A stretch of DNA of 64,000 nucleotides from an uncultured Flavobacteriaceae bacterium (GCA_947493175.1 CANLQD010000005.1:248001-312000); one strand, 5' to 3'; positions 49,805 to 57,821 are shown, counted from the stretch's first letter. Notes: generated from the sequence alone by a model not told the origin. Program-made: numbers and translations.

Positions 49805-50518
49805 TTACGGTAGTGCCCCACCGTTGACTTCGATAATTTGTCCGTTCACAAAAGAATTCATCATTAGAGAAGTGGCCATTTTGGCAATATCTCCCGACTT
49901 GCCAAGTCGATTGACCGCAATTTTAGCTTTGTTTTCTTTAAATAGTTTTTCGCGTTCATCCTTTTCCATAAAATCCCAAAATCCGCTATCTATAAATCCT
50001 GGCCTAATAACATTAAAACGTATTGGTGCCATTTCTATGGTCATAGCCTTTGCAAATCCTTCAACTGCGTGAAAAGCTGCTGAGACAAGAACAGTACCTT
50101 TTGTTGGGTTTTCGGTAAATCCTCCGGTTATGAATGTAATCGAACCACTTGGCAAAATATGTTTTATAGCTACTTTACAAATCATAAATAAGCTCCAAAA
50201 TTTACCAAAAATATAGGTATCTTTTATTTCTAGGGGCGCATCTATAAAATCTCCTGTACCACCTGGTGAAGCTGTTATAAAAATATGGTCAATTTGTTTT
50301 AATGAACTGAAGAGTACGTTTATCGATTCTGACTCTGTAACATCAACATAACGGCTTTCTGCCGTATCGGACAACTTCGATAACGCCCTTTTGTTTTTTT
50401 CCTCGTTGTGTCCGGCAATAAATACTTTTCCACCAAGTTTTTCCGCTAATTCTGCCGTGGCGAATCCCATGCCAGTTGCTCCTCCGATTATCAATATTTT
50501 TTGATTCTCTAAGTTCAT
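49805..50518 (-). CDS. SDR-family oxidoreductase, atypical active site
   Basis: A 237-residue short-chain dehydrogenase-like protein with cofactor loop IIGGATGMGFATAELA (residues 9-24) and the C-terminal GQIIEVNGGALP. The catalytic Tyr-x3-Lys is not kept (VSAAFHAVEGFAKAM), so classical redox chemistry is doubtful. It lies 17 bases behind a TetR gene and is probably part of its regulon. The SDR fold is confident; the reaction is unknown. Confidence 0.82.
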   Translation of the reverse strand: MNLENQKILIIGGATGMGFATAELAEKLGGKVFIAGHNEEKNKRALSKLSDTAESRYVDVTESESINVLFSSLKQIDHIFITASPGGTGDFIDAPLEIKDTYIFGKFWSLFMICKVAIKHILPSGSITFITGGFTENPTKGTVLVSAAFHAVEGFAKAMTIEMAPIRFNVIRPGFIDSGFWDFMEKDEREKLFKENKAKIAVNRLGKSGDIAKMATSLMMNSFVNGQIIEVNGGALP

Positions 50519-50535
50519 AATAATATCCTTTTTAA

Positions 50536-51117
50536 TTACTCGTATTGAATTGAATATAATATATTCATTACCACAGCGATGATTGCATCACGCTTCTTAC
50601 TTAGTTGATTGGTGAAATCCAAAGAATTCTCTGAGGTTTTTAAAAGTTGTTTTACGACACCTTCAACCGCACTTATAGCCATTGTTATTTTGAGTTCTTT
50701 GTTTTCAGTTTGGATTACTTGCGATAGAATGCTTACGACGTTTAATTCATTTCTATTATCTGTTTTAAACGATTCTGAAACATCGGCTACGTTGTCTGAC
50801 GCAACTATAACGATACCATTGTGAAATTCAAGTGCACCCAATAAACCTTCTACTATTTTTCGGGTTCTTAATTGACCAGAATAGGTCAATGCTTTCTCTA
50901 TTTCCTTTTGGACAAACAACTGAGGTTCCTTCAAAAGTTCTGTGAGAATACTTCCCTTTGATTTAAAGTGATAATATAAGGATGGACTCGCAATTGAAAG
51001 CGCAGCTGCTATATCTCTTGTAGAAGTTTCTTTATAACCTTTCTCGGCAAAGAGACGTGCAGAGACTTCGAGTATCCTTGTTCTCGTATCAACTTTTTTC
51101 ACTTTTCTATGAGTCAT
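50536..51117 (-). CDS. TetR family transcriptional regulator
   Basis: A 193-residue TetR-type repressor. The N-terminal HTH is RILEVSARLFAEKGYKETST followed by TRDIAAALSIASPSLYYHFK, then the typical SKGSILTELL. The C-terminal ligand domain is unremarkable. It diverges from a haloalkane-dehalogenase-like gene across a 73-base gap with a perfect 22-base operator palindrome, so it most likely represses both itself plus the SDR and that gene. Confidence 0.93.
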   Translation of the reverse strand: MTHRKVKKVDTRTRILEVSARLFAEKGYKETSTRDIAAALSIASPSLYYHFKSKGSILTELLKEPQLFVQKEIEKALTYSGQLRTRKIVEGLLGALEFHNGIVIVASDNVADVSESFKTDNRNELNVVSILSQVIQTENKELKITMAISAVEGVVKQLLKTSENSLDFTNQLSKKRDAIIAVVMNILYSIQYE

Positions 51118-51132
51118 TCAACAAAAATAATA

Positions 51133-51140
51133 TATATTTG
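51133..51140 (+). promoter_or_regulatory. TAnnTTTG -7 promoter element for the dehalogenase-like gene
   Basis: TATATTTG matches the Bacteroidetes -7 element TAnnTTTG. It ends 5 bases before the TetR-type palindrome, so a bound repressor would cover the transcription start. No clear -33 TTTG is visible. Confidence 0.5.
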
Positions 51141-51145
51141 TTTGC

Positions 51146-51167
51146 TTACCTATCAAGTGATAGGTAA
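51146..51167. promoter_or_regulatory. TetR-type operator palindrome
   Basis: TTACCTATCA (51146-51155) and TGATAGGTAA (51158-51167) are perfect inverted arms of 10 bases around AG, midway between the divergent TetR and dehalogenase-like genes. Confidence 0.8.
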
Positions 51168-51190
51168 ATAAACAATTTAAATTCAATATA

Positions 51191-52345
51191 ATGAAATTAA
51201 ACTTTTCCAAAAGCATTGCATACTTATTTCTAATACATATTCTTGTCCTCTCTAGTTGTAAATCCATTAACGATAGCCTAAAATTAGCTGATAGTGAACT
51301 TGAAGTTCTCAAGACTAAAGACGATGTTGAATTTGTAAGAACACCAGACATGTTCTTTGAAAATTTACCAGACTGGAACTACGAACATCATTATGTAGAA
51401 ATAGACGGTCTTCGACAAGCCTATATTGATGAAGGTCCAAAAGACGCTGACCCAATTCTGCTTCTGCACGGTCAACCATCCTGGTCATATTTATACCGTC
51501 ATATGATTCCTGTTTTAGTTGAAAAAGGTCATAGGGTTATCGCTATGGACCATTTGGGAATGGGCAAATCCGATAAGCCAATTGACATTGACTATTATAG
51601 TTTTGATATTCATTTGAACCGTCTAAAAAGCTTTATGAATGAGCTTCAACTGAAACGGACTACTGTATTTCTTCAAGATTGGGGCAGTGTAATTGGTTTA
51701 TATGCTGCTGCATCCGACTTTGATTTATTTGACCGTATCATTTTAGGCAACGGTGGCTTACCCATTGTTGAAAAACCGTATGCCCTGCCAAACGATATGG
51801 AAAAGAGTATGTCGGAATTTGATGGTATGATGAATATGATTCCCGCTAAACAACCATCTTTTTTCGATAAAGATGGTAATTCAAAATTACCCATAAATGA
51901 TGGTTCAGAAGATGCCGGTGGATTTAGTCAATGGATGGCCTATGCAAAGTACTATAAAGAATTTCAAGTTTCCCGAATGATAGAAGCACTGACATTTAAT
52001 CCTATTTCAAAGGAAGAAGAAGCTGCTTATGACGCCCCTTTCCCAGCTAGGATAACTATGGCAGGTCCACGTTCCTTTCCAAGCCTACTCAATGACCTAG
52101 TAGGAAGAACTGAAGCAAAACGTGAAGCTTTGACCCGTTATGAAAAACCATTTTTAACCATATTTGGCCAAAACGACCCTGGGCTTGCTGGTGATAATAC
52201 CCAACAATGGGTTATAGATAACGTTCCTGGCGCTAAAGGACAGGCACACCATATTTTCCCTGACGCAAGCCACTATCTACAGGATGATAAGGGTGTGGAA
52301 ATTGCAAAAATGGTAAATGACTTTATAGAGAAAAATCCCATTTAA
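51191..52345 (+). CDS. Haloalkane-dehalogenase-like alpha/beta hydrolase lipoprotein
   Basis: A 384-residue alpha/beta hydrolase with a lipoprotein signal (lipobox LVLSSC, Cys23). The oxyanion segment HGQPSWSYLYRHM lies at 93-105. The nucleophile is Asp163 in FLQDWGSVIGLYAA, where D-W replaces the esterase G-x-S and the Trp is a halide-binding residue. A C-terminal His (DASHYLQDD, about 366) completes the triad. This is the haloalkane dehalogenase pattern, unusual in being an anchored envelope protein. It is controlled by the divergent TetR. Confidence 0.85.
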   Translation: MKLNFSKSIAYLFLIHILVLSSCKSINDSLKLADSELEVLKTKDDVEFVRTPDMFFENLPDWNYEHHYVEIDGLRQAYIDEGPKDADPILLLHGQPSWSYLYRHMIPVLVEKGHRVIAMDHLGMGKSDKPIDIDYYSFDIHLNRLKSFMNELQLKRTTVFLQDWGSVIGLYAAASDFDLFDRIILGNGGLPIVEKPYALPNDMEKSMSEFDGMMNMIPAKQPSFFDKDGNSKLPINDGSEDAGGFSQWMAYAKYYKEFQVSRMIEALTFNPISKEEEAAYDAPFPARITMAGPRSFPSLLNDLVGRTEAKREALTRYEKPFLTIFGQNDPGLAGDNTQQWVIDNVPGAKGQAHHIFPDASHYLQDDKGVEIAKMVNDFIEKNPI

Positions 52346-52368
52346 GGTACTGGATGAACCTTTTGACA

Positions 52369-53205
52369 TTAAGCCATTTCATAAACTTCATCGAATAGCT
52401 TTTTATCTAATCTTTCTTTTTGACCGAAGCTTTTCTTTAGAGTATTATGCAATACTGAATTAAAGGTGTTGTATCCTAAGCATAGATTAGGTTATTCATT
52501 GAGGAACGAGACTTCATAATTTAGAATTTCTATGACCTCACGGGACTTTTTTGATAGGTCACTATTTTTATCGCTACAATCGTATCTAAAGAGCTTAGTC
52601 TTGTCCAAAACAGTTTTTACAAATCCCTGTGTGTCTATGAATTTAAATTCCGTCATCTTATTAAATTTCTCTGTAATAGTATAGAATTCATTATTTAGAA
52701 ATTTATCAAATAGATTGCTTAATCTTGGCATAATAAGATGTGTATTGTTTTTACTATGCTTAATAGAAAACTCAATTTCTGCCTGAGATACGTGCAAACC
52801 ATTGGAACATACTTTTCTGTAATAGCCAAAATGGCCAGAAGTCTTTTCACTACTATCATACGAGTTTTTGAAGCGAAGCATAGGAAGTATTAAATCTTTG
52901 TTGTTCTTAACTGTGAATTGACTTTTGTCGTCGATGATAAAATCGGTAATAAACGCCCTATCATTCTTGTTGATAGTTCGTTTGTGAAAGTTTAGTTGTG
53001 CATCAGTCAGCATTTTCTCAGCTTTCCTAAAGAACAATTGATTTAGAATATGGCCATAGCTGTTCGATACTACGTTGACGATTTTGCCATTTGAGATTAT
53101 GGCATTTTCAAGCCCTCGACGGGATTTCATCTGTGTTAGACTTTTTAAGGATTTCATTTCTGATGGAACAAAGATTTCATCCTGTTGTAAATTTTGTAAA
53201 TACAT
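52369..53205 (-). pseudogene. DUF932-like element protein with a premature stop
   Basis: The frame from 53205 encodes 237 residues resembling DUF932 plasmid/phage-type proteins (SLKSLTQMKSRRGLENAIIS, LILPMLRFKNSYDSSEKTSG, HFGYYRKVCSNGLHVSQAE). It stops at TAA 52492-52494. The same frame continues after the stop with PNLCLGYNTFNSVLHNTLKK then SFGQKERLDKKLFDEVYEMA before a second stop at 52369-52371, clearly the original C-terminus. One nonsense change has therefore truncated the gene. The long N-terminal product may still be made. Confidence 0.75.
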
Positions 53206-53222
53206 AGCTTTTGAATTTTAGA

Positions 53223-53384
53223 TTAAACATTCTGTAACAGCACAGCATAATAGATTGGATGCTTTTCTCTGTAATAAGCCAAGTGGCTTTCTGCACTTTC
53301 AATAGTGTAATTTTCTTTACTCGATTGATAATGTACTTCTGCCTCTTTTAGAGAATTCTTGGATTTTTCAGATAGCTGTTTCAT
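53223..53384 (-). CDS. Small hypothetical protein behind a duplicated leader
   Basis: A 53-residue helical protein (MKQLSEKSKNSLKEAEVHYQ, then ESHLAYYREKHPIYYAVLLQ). ATG 53384 is preferred over an upstream TTG because the leader conserved with parB ends just before it. It lies 17 bases upstream of the DUF932-like gene on the same strand. Function unknown. Confidence 0.6.
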   Translation of the reverse strand: MKQLSEKSKNSLKEAEVHYQSSKENYTIESAESHLAYYREKHPIYYAVLLQNV

Positions 53385-53390
53385 AATGAG

Positions 53391-53531
53391 AAATTTTTGA
53401 TTAAACAATATTTGAGCGATAACCCAAACGGAAGCTAAAATCTCAGCTCAAAAGGAAACGGAATAAATAAGCAAGGGAAGAAGCGTCGGCTTTATGCCGT
53501 AGTCTTTTGATGGGTGTATTTTACGAGTTTA
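53391..53531 (-). promoter_or_regulatory. Duplicated 5' leader, copy 1
   Basis: About 140 bases nearly identical to the leader of parB (55438-55577). Conserved blocks on the - strand are AAACTCGTAAAATAC, AAAAGACTACGGCATAAAGCC, ATTCCGTTTCCTTTTGAGC and GCTCAAATATTG. TTTGAGC and GCTCAAA could pair to form a hairpin over about 35 bases. It likely holds the promoter and a shared control signal. Confidence 0.6.
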
Positions 53532-53601
53532 TATTTGTGATGATATTGATTGATTATTATTCTCTCTTAGAACCCTTTTTAAATTATCATAAAAAAGAGA
53601 A

Positions 53602-53625
53602 AGGGCTAGCACGAATGCTAACCCT
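53602..53625 (-). terminator. Intrinsic terminator of parB
   Basis: AGGGCTAGCA and TGCTAACCCT form a 10-bp stem (one G-U in RNA) around CGAA. On the - strand it runs into TTTCTCTTTTTTATG, 17 bases beyond the parB stop. Confidence 0.7.
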
Positions 53626-53642
53626 TCCTCAGACAACAAAAG

Positions 53643-55430
53643 CTAATCGTTGAGTTCCTGAACTTGTTTTTCAAGAACTGTAATTCGCTCTTTCAAACGT
53701 TCTTCACGTTTGTTACTCTTATCGGCGTATTCCTCTTCAATACTGGTCATCTTAGACTTGAAGTATCCTTGCATCGCATTGTAGAATGAAATGTTTGTCA
53801 AATTATTTACGTGATTGCTTTCGCCAAAATGCACTTGCTTTGTAAGCATATAGCGTATCAGCTTGTGAAAGATTTCCTTTTTAAATTTCTTCTTGAAATT
53901 CTCGACCATTTCAACCCTGGTCATTTTGGAAGTGTCGCCTAAGAATTTTGAAAAATACTTTTGTTGACCAATATAATCCACGTTATTCTCAAAAAGCGAT
54001 ATTGAGAATGCCACCATTTCATCTGTTGAAAGCGTCTTCTTCATCTCAACATATTTAGTTTTTCTAATCATCTGTACAACTTCTTCAAACTGTTTGTTGT
54101 TCTCGATGTGCTTCTTACGAATTTCTCTTTCGTTGATTTTAACGATTTGTTCTTCAGGTGTACAATCCGCCATCTTTCTACTGGCCAATGGTTCTGAATA
54201 TGTTAAATTTTTTGTTTCAGATTTCTCAATGACCTTCACAAAAACTTCTTTATGCTGGTACGTTTTTGGATGGAACACAATACCATTTACAAATCCATTT
54301 TCTTGAGCTGAAAAATATATTTCTAGTTCTTCTTCATAATCATGTATTGCTTCCGTTAATTTTCTTTTTAATTCATCATCAGACAGTTCGTAATGTTGAT
54401 ATTCCGTTTTGATATCCTCAATTGTTGGCTCATTTGGATTTTCAATAATTTCAACATCATCCAGCAGATATGTCTTTAAACCATTTTTTTCCAATTGTGA
54501 AACAATGAGCTGGTTGTTTTCGTCATCTGCCCAATACTGTCGTATTTCAGGAATCAGAAGTTTATTCTCTTTCTTTGATATCTCAATCAAGTTCAAGAAC
54601 GATTTGCTTTTCTTCGTTTCAAAGCAAACTGCTTTGGTACAGACCATTTTACCGTCGCCGAACAGATTTCCTTGATTGGCGGCATTGAACGGACATTCTA
54701 CACAAGAGCCTGCTTTCGGCACTAACTTCTTATCGGTTATATCAAAAGATGCCTTTTCCAAGTCAAAGGTCAGGTCTTTAATCATCCTGTTAATTTGATG
54801 GGCATTAAAATCTTCGCCCATCGTTTCGAACATCATCTGTTGTTCCTCTGGTTCAAAAAGTGCGACACCTACACCCAGCGAAATTGTCATTTCGCCAATG
54901 CGGACAAAGTGCTTAAAACCTTCTATCAAACCTGCCAATTTTAGGCGTTGTCTGATAAAGTTGTCCGTTCTGCCCAATCGCTTTGCAATTTCTGTTGGCG
55001 TATATTTCTCGCGTAGGTAAGCAATCGCTTCAGCTTCCTCGGTGGTCTCAACATCCTGTCGTTGTAGATTTTCTATGATTTGAACTTCAAGAACATCATT
55101 GTCCTCATAAGTTCTCACGATACAGGGTATGGTCTTTTTTCCTGCCAGCTTACTTGCCCGATACCGACGTTCGCCCATTACGATGACATAATGGCCATTT
55201 AGTTGCCTTACCGTGATTGACTGCAATACACCGTGCTCTTCGATACTCTCAGAAAGTTGCTGTAATGCGTCTTTGTTGAAAGTCTTTCTTGGTTGTTCTG
55301 GGTCAGGCTTGATATTGCCCAGTGGTATGTTCTGAATTTGAAGCACGGATGATTTCTTTCCGTTTACTTCTTTTTTGGCAGTTGCTTTTGCTCTACTGCG
55401 CTTCTTTGCGGTACTTACTTTTGTTGTCAT
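53643..55430 (-). CDS. parB: ParB/RepB/Spo0J family protein with a Cys cluster
   Basis: A 595-residue ParB-like protein. ATG 55430 is chosen over a TTG 9 bases upstream. The ParB/sulfiredoxin domain starts at about residue 30 (IPLGNIKPDPEQPRKTFNKD) and has the nucleotide box GERRYRASKLAGKK near 89; an HTH follows (YTPTEIAKRLGRTDNFIRQR). A Cys-rich patch SCVECPFNAANQ plus MVCTKAVCF near 230-270 may bind metal. The long C-terminal part is charged and helical. No ParA is visible. It may act in element maintenance or as a regulator. Confidence 0.88.
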   Translation of the reverse strand: MTTKVSTAKKRSRAKATAKKEVNGKKSSVLQIQNIPLGNIKPDPEQPRKTFNKDALQQLSESIEEHGVLQSITVRQLNGHYVIVMGERRYRASKLAGKKTIPCIVRTYEDNDVLEVQIIENLQRQDVETTEEAEAIAYLREKYTPTEIAKRLGRTDNFIRQRLKLAGLIEGFKHFVRIGEMTISLGVGVALFEPEEQQMMFETMGEDFNAHQINRMIKDLTFDLEKASFDITDKKLVPKAGSCVECPFNAANQGNLFGDGKMVCTKAVCFETKKSKSFLNLIEISKKENKLLIPEIRQYWADDENNQLIVSQLEKNGLKTYLLDDVEIIENPNEPTIEDIKTEYQHYELSDDELKRKLTEAIHDYEEELEIYFSAQENGFVNGIVFHPKTYQHKEVFVKVIEKSETKNLTYSEPLASRKMADCTPEEQIVKINEREIRKKHIENNKQFEEVVQMIRKTKYVEMKKTLSTDEMVAFSISLFENNVDYIGQQKYFSKFLGDTSKMTRVEMVENFKKKFKKEIFHKLIRYMLTKQVHFGESNHVNNLTNISFYNAMQGYFKSKMTSIEEEYADKSNKREERLKERITVLEKQVQELND

Positions 55431-55437
55431 AATACTC

Positions 55438-55577
55438 AAATTTTTGATTAAACAATATTTGAGCAGAAACCAAACGGAAGATAAAATCTTGGCTCAAAAG
55501 GAAACGGAATAAATGAGTAAGGGAAGTAGCTTTGGCTTTATGCCGTAGTCTTTTGATGGAAGTATTTTACGAGTTTA
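55438..55577 (-). promoter_or_regulatory. Duplicated 5' leader, copy 2 (parB)
   Basis: The parB copy of the leader found at 53391-53531, with the same block order and the same GAGC/GCTC pairing potential. Conservation across about 140 noncoding bases implies function rather than drift. Confidence 0.6.
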
Positions 55578-55760
55578 CCTTGCGGGTATATTGTATGATA
55601 ATAAACTCACACTCGAAGAACTAAAGTTGAGAAAACACAAAATTTATTAATCTCTAATAGAAGAAATAGGGTTTGATTTCAAATAAATGCAGATAATATC
55701 AATCTATAACTAGTCCTGAAAAAAGTAGAAATGTTGTACCTATGTTGTACCCAAACAAAA

Positions 55761-55784
55761 AAACCTCTCATTTCTGAGAGGTTT
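55761..55784 (-). terminator. Terminator downstream of the tRNA-Leu fragment
   Basis: AAACCTCTCA and TGAGAGGTTT form a 10-bp hairpin with loop TTTC. On the - strand, a T-run continues the stem (GGTTTTTTTGTTTGG), so it terminates - strand transcription from the tRNA side. Confidence 0.75.
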
Positions 55785-55812
55785 TAAGACTGCAATTTAG
55801 CAGTTGAAAAAG

Positions 55813-55868
55813 TGCGGGCGGGGAGACTCGAACTCCCACACCTCGCGGCACCAGATCCTAAGTCTGGT
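55813..55868 (-). tRNA. tRNA-Leu(UAG) 3' fragment (attachment core)
   Basis: Read on the - strand, the sequence gives the anticodon arm CCAGA-CTTAGGA-TCTGG with anticodon TAG, a leucine-type long variable arm (TGCCGCGAGGTG), the T arm GGGAG-TTCGAGT-CTCCC, the 3' acceptor strand CGCCCGC and discriminator A. The matching 5' acceptor strand and a proper D arm are missing upstream, so this is a 3' fragment, not a functional gene. Such fragments are left by integrases that use the 3' part of tRNA genes. Confidence 0.85.
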
Positions 55869-56076
55869 ATATCTTGCACCAATGAAACACAAATTAACTC
55901 ATTTTCAATGATTTATATGTTTCCTCATTTTATTTAAAGTCATATAATATCAGTTAATATCAACATTTGTTGTACCTATGTTGTACCCAAAAGTTCTAAT
56001 AAAGTCGTATCTTTAAAGTGAATTTTTGGCAAAATGTTGTACCTGATTTGACTTTCGTACTCAAAACAGGATTACA

Positions 56077-57291
56077 ATGTCTACAAGTGCAAAAATAATA
56101 CTTCGCAAAAAACCTAACGCAAAGGGACTCTATCCGCTTGCCGTTAGGATAACCAAAGACCGCCGTTCAACCTACAAACATATAGGCCATTATATTGAAT
56201 TAGAGGATTGGGACACAAAAAATCTCAAGGTCAAGAAATCACATCCAAATGCAGAAAGTTTAAACAATCTTTTAACCTCAAAACTTTCAGAAGCGAGAAA
56301 AGGTTTGATTGTTTTACAGACCAATAATAAGGATGCAACTGCACGTCAAATTAAGAAGGAAATTTACAAACCAACTTCCAAGCTCACTTTCTTCGATTTT
56401 GCGGACGAACATCTTGAAGCTCTTGAAGCGGAAAAGAAAATCAACCGTCATTCTACGGATTCTGCTTGGCTCAGTTATATTGAGAAGTACTGTAAAGCTC
56501 GTCATTTAACTTTTCAAGAAGTGGATGAACGCTTTCTTAAAAAGTTCAAAATCTATCTAAAAGGGACTTGCTCTATTTCCGAAACATCCGCAATGAATGT
56601 AATGGTCTTAATACGATTACTGTTTAATCGTGCTATTAAGGATAAGGTAGTAAGTAAAGAGCTATATCCGTTTGGCACAGGTAAATTTAAAATCAAGTTT
56701 CCTGAAACTACTAAAACAGGACTAACTGGAAAAGAAATACAAGCCCTTGAGAATGTTGATGACCTTACGGATATGGAAAAGCATTCTTTGAATGTTTGGC
56801 TGTTTAGTTTCTACTTTGCAGGTATGCGAGTTTCTGACGTACTTTTTACAAGGTGGTCACAAATTTATGATGGTAGGTTGCATTACAGAATGGGTAAGAA
56901 TTCAAAATTACTATCCTTAAAAATTCCTGAAAAAGTAGAAAAAATCTTGCTTCAATATGTTTCAGACAGAAGAAATGATGATGATTTTGTGTTTCCTGAA
57001 ATGAAGAAAGCCGATTTAACCGATGCTAAGGATATCTACAGAAAAAAGAAAGTCGCAAATAAAAAATTCAACGACCATTTAAAGAAAATTGCTAAGAGAG
57101 CTGGCATCCAGAAAAAGGTTACAATGCATATTGCCCGTCATTCCTTTGGCAATATTGCCGCGGACAATATTCATCCTCTAATGCTTCAAAAGTTATATCG
57201 TCATACTGACCTTAAAACTACTATTAACTATCAAGCCAATTTCATCCACAAAGACGCAGATGATGCGCTGGATAGTGTGGTCAATTTTTAG
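56077..57291 (+). CDS. int: Tyrosine site-specific integrase of the conjugative element
   Basis: A 404-residue tyrosine recombinase. The N-terminal arm-binding/SAM-like part (KPNAKGLYPLAVRITKDRRS) is followed by a core-binding domain (about 102-195). The catalytic residues are R251 (FAGMRVSDV), H351 and R354 (HIARHSFGN), H376 (YRHTDLKTT) and nucleophile Y385 (TINYQ). It belongs to the Bacteroidetes phage_int_SAM_5-type group. It reads away from the tRNA-Leu fragment and its repeats, which lie within 350 bases upstream. Confidence 0.95.
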   Translation: MSTSAKIILRKKPNAKGLYPLAVRITKDRRSTYKHIGHYIELEDWDTKNLKVKKSHPNAESLNNLLTSKLSEARKGLIVLQTNNKDATARQIKKEIYKPTSKLTFFDFADEHLEALEAEKKINRHSTDSAWLSYIEKYCKARHLTFQEVDERFLKKFKIYLKGTCSISETSAMNVMVLIRLLFNRAIKDKVVSKELYPFGTGKFKIKFPETTKTGLTGKEIQALENVDDLTDMEKHSLNVWLFSFYFAGMRVSDVLFTRWSQIYDGRLHYRMGKNSKLLSLKIPEKVEKILLQYVSDRRNDDDFVFPEMKKADLTDAKDIYRKKKVANKKFNDHLKKIAKRAGIQKKVTMHIARHSFGNIAADNIHPLMLQKLYRHTDLKTTINYQANFIHKDADDALDSVVNF

Positions 57292-57388
57292 TTTAAAAAC
57301 TAAATTTTTATTCATATCCATCCATTAAATAATGGTTTCCTGCAAAATTAAATTTCTGTTAATCCCAATAAAAACTGTTAAATTTTTG

Positions 57389-57396
57389 TAATTTTG
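57389..57396 (+). promoter_or_regulatory. TAnnTTTG -7 promoter element before the HYC_CC_PP gene
   Basis: TAATTTTG matches the Bacteroidetes -7 element. It ends 5 bases before the ATG, so the transcript would start almost at the start codon and be nearly leaderless. No convincing -33 TTTG is present. Confidence 0.4.
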
Positions 57397-57401
57397 CAAC
57401 G

Positions 57402-57821
57402 ATGAAACAGGTTTTTCATAAAATATTGTCTATTTCGATGGCCTTTGTAGTGATGTTCTCTACTATGTCATTTACTGTGGATATGCATTATTGTGGGGAC
57501 AATTTGGTCGATTTCAGTTTATTCTCAAAAGCTGAAGGTTGTGGTATGGAAAAAGCGCAACCTGCCAAAACTTGTGAGAATCCTAAAATGACTGAGAAAT
57601 CTTGTTGTACTGACCAACAAATTGTAAAGGAAGGCAAAGACGACCTTAAAATATCTTTTGACACACTTTCATTCGAGCAGCAAACGTTCATCGCTGCATT
57701 TACATACTCTTATATAAATTTATTTGAAGGAACCAAATCTGAAGAAGTTCCTTTTGAAGATTACCCGCGACCCTTTGTCAAACGGGATGTGCAAGTGCTG
57801 CACCAGACTTTTTTAATTTGA
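57402..57821 (+). CDS. HYC_CC_PP-type small exported protein, metal-resistance associated
   Basis: A 139-residue exported protein with an N-terminal signal or anchor helix (ILSISMAFVVMFSTMSFTV), the DMHYCGDNLVDF segment (HYC), several further Cys (EGCGMEKAQPAKTCENP, KSCCTDQQ) and a proline-containing C-terminal stretch (FEDYPRPFVKRDVQVLHQTF). This is the HYC_CC_PP family seen next to Cus/Czc pumps in Bacteroidetes, probably binding copper or another soft metal in the envelope. It precedes cusA on the same strand. Confidence 0.8.
   Translation: MKQVFHKILSISMAFVVMFSTMSFTVDMHYCGDNLVDFSLFSKAEGCGMEKAQPAKTCENPKMTEKSCCTDQQIVKEGKDDLKISFDTLSFEQQTFIAAFTYSYINLFEGTKSEEVPFEDYPRPFVKRDVQVLHQTFLI

Larger units (their letters stand above)
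55732..55991. repeat. 24-base direct repeats flanking the tRNA-Leu fragment
   Basis: An identical 24-base sequence occurs at 55732-55755 and 55968-55991. Each copy contains two TGTTGTACC units 11 bases apart (one helical turn). A fifth TGTTGTACC lies at 56035-56043. Their placement on both sides of an attachment-type core and before the integrase fits arm-type integrase binding sites. Confidence 0.75.
12487..57291. mobile_element. Integrative conjugative element (CTn type), minimum visible extent
   Basis: The stretch contains the hallmark set of a Bacteroidetes conjugative transposon: rteC, an excisionase-like HTH protein, the TraE-TraN mating apparatus, coupling protein, MobB-type relaxase, BfmA/BtgA accessory protein, RadC, SSB, ParB and a tyrosine integrase at 56077-57291. 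Cargo includes CBASS, an RND pump with its two-component system, a detoxification block and an IS110 element. True ends are not resolved. The copper genes after 57.3 kb and even the Moco and stress genes before 12.4 kb could be cargo. A tRNA-Leu fragment at 55813-55868 marks an attachment-type site next to the integrase. Confidence 0.75.

Noticed and set aside
49805..50072. A 91-codon + strand frame inside the SDR gene
   Set aside because: Shadow of the SDR reading frame on the other strand.
53391..55577. A CRISPR array, considered because of regular-looking repeats
   Set aside because: Only two long copies 2 kb apart, each leading a gene; no short regularly spaced repeats and no cas genes anywhere in the window.
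55813..55897. A complete functional tRNA-Leu gene
   Set aside because: The 5' acceptor strand complementary to CGCCCGC and a proper D arm are missing, so only the 3' fragment is called.
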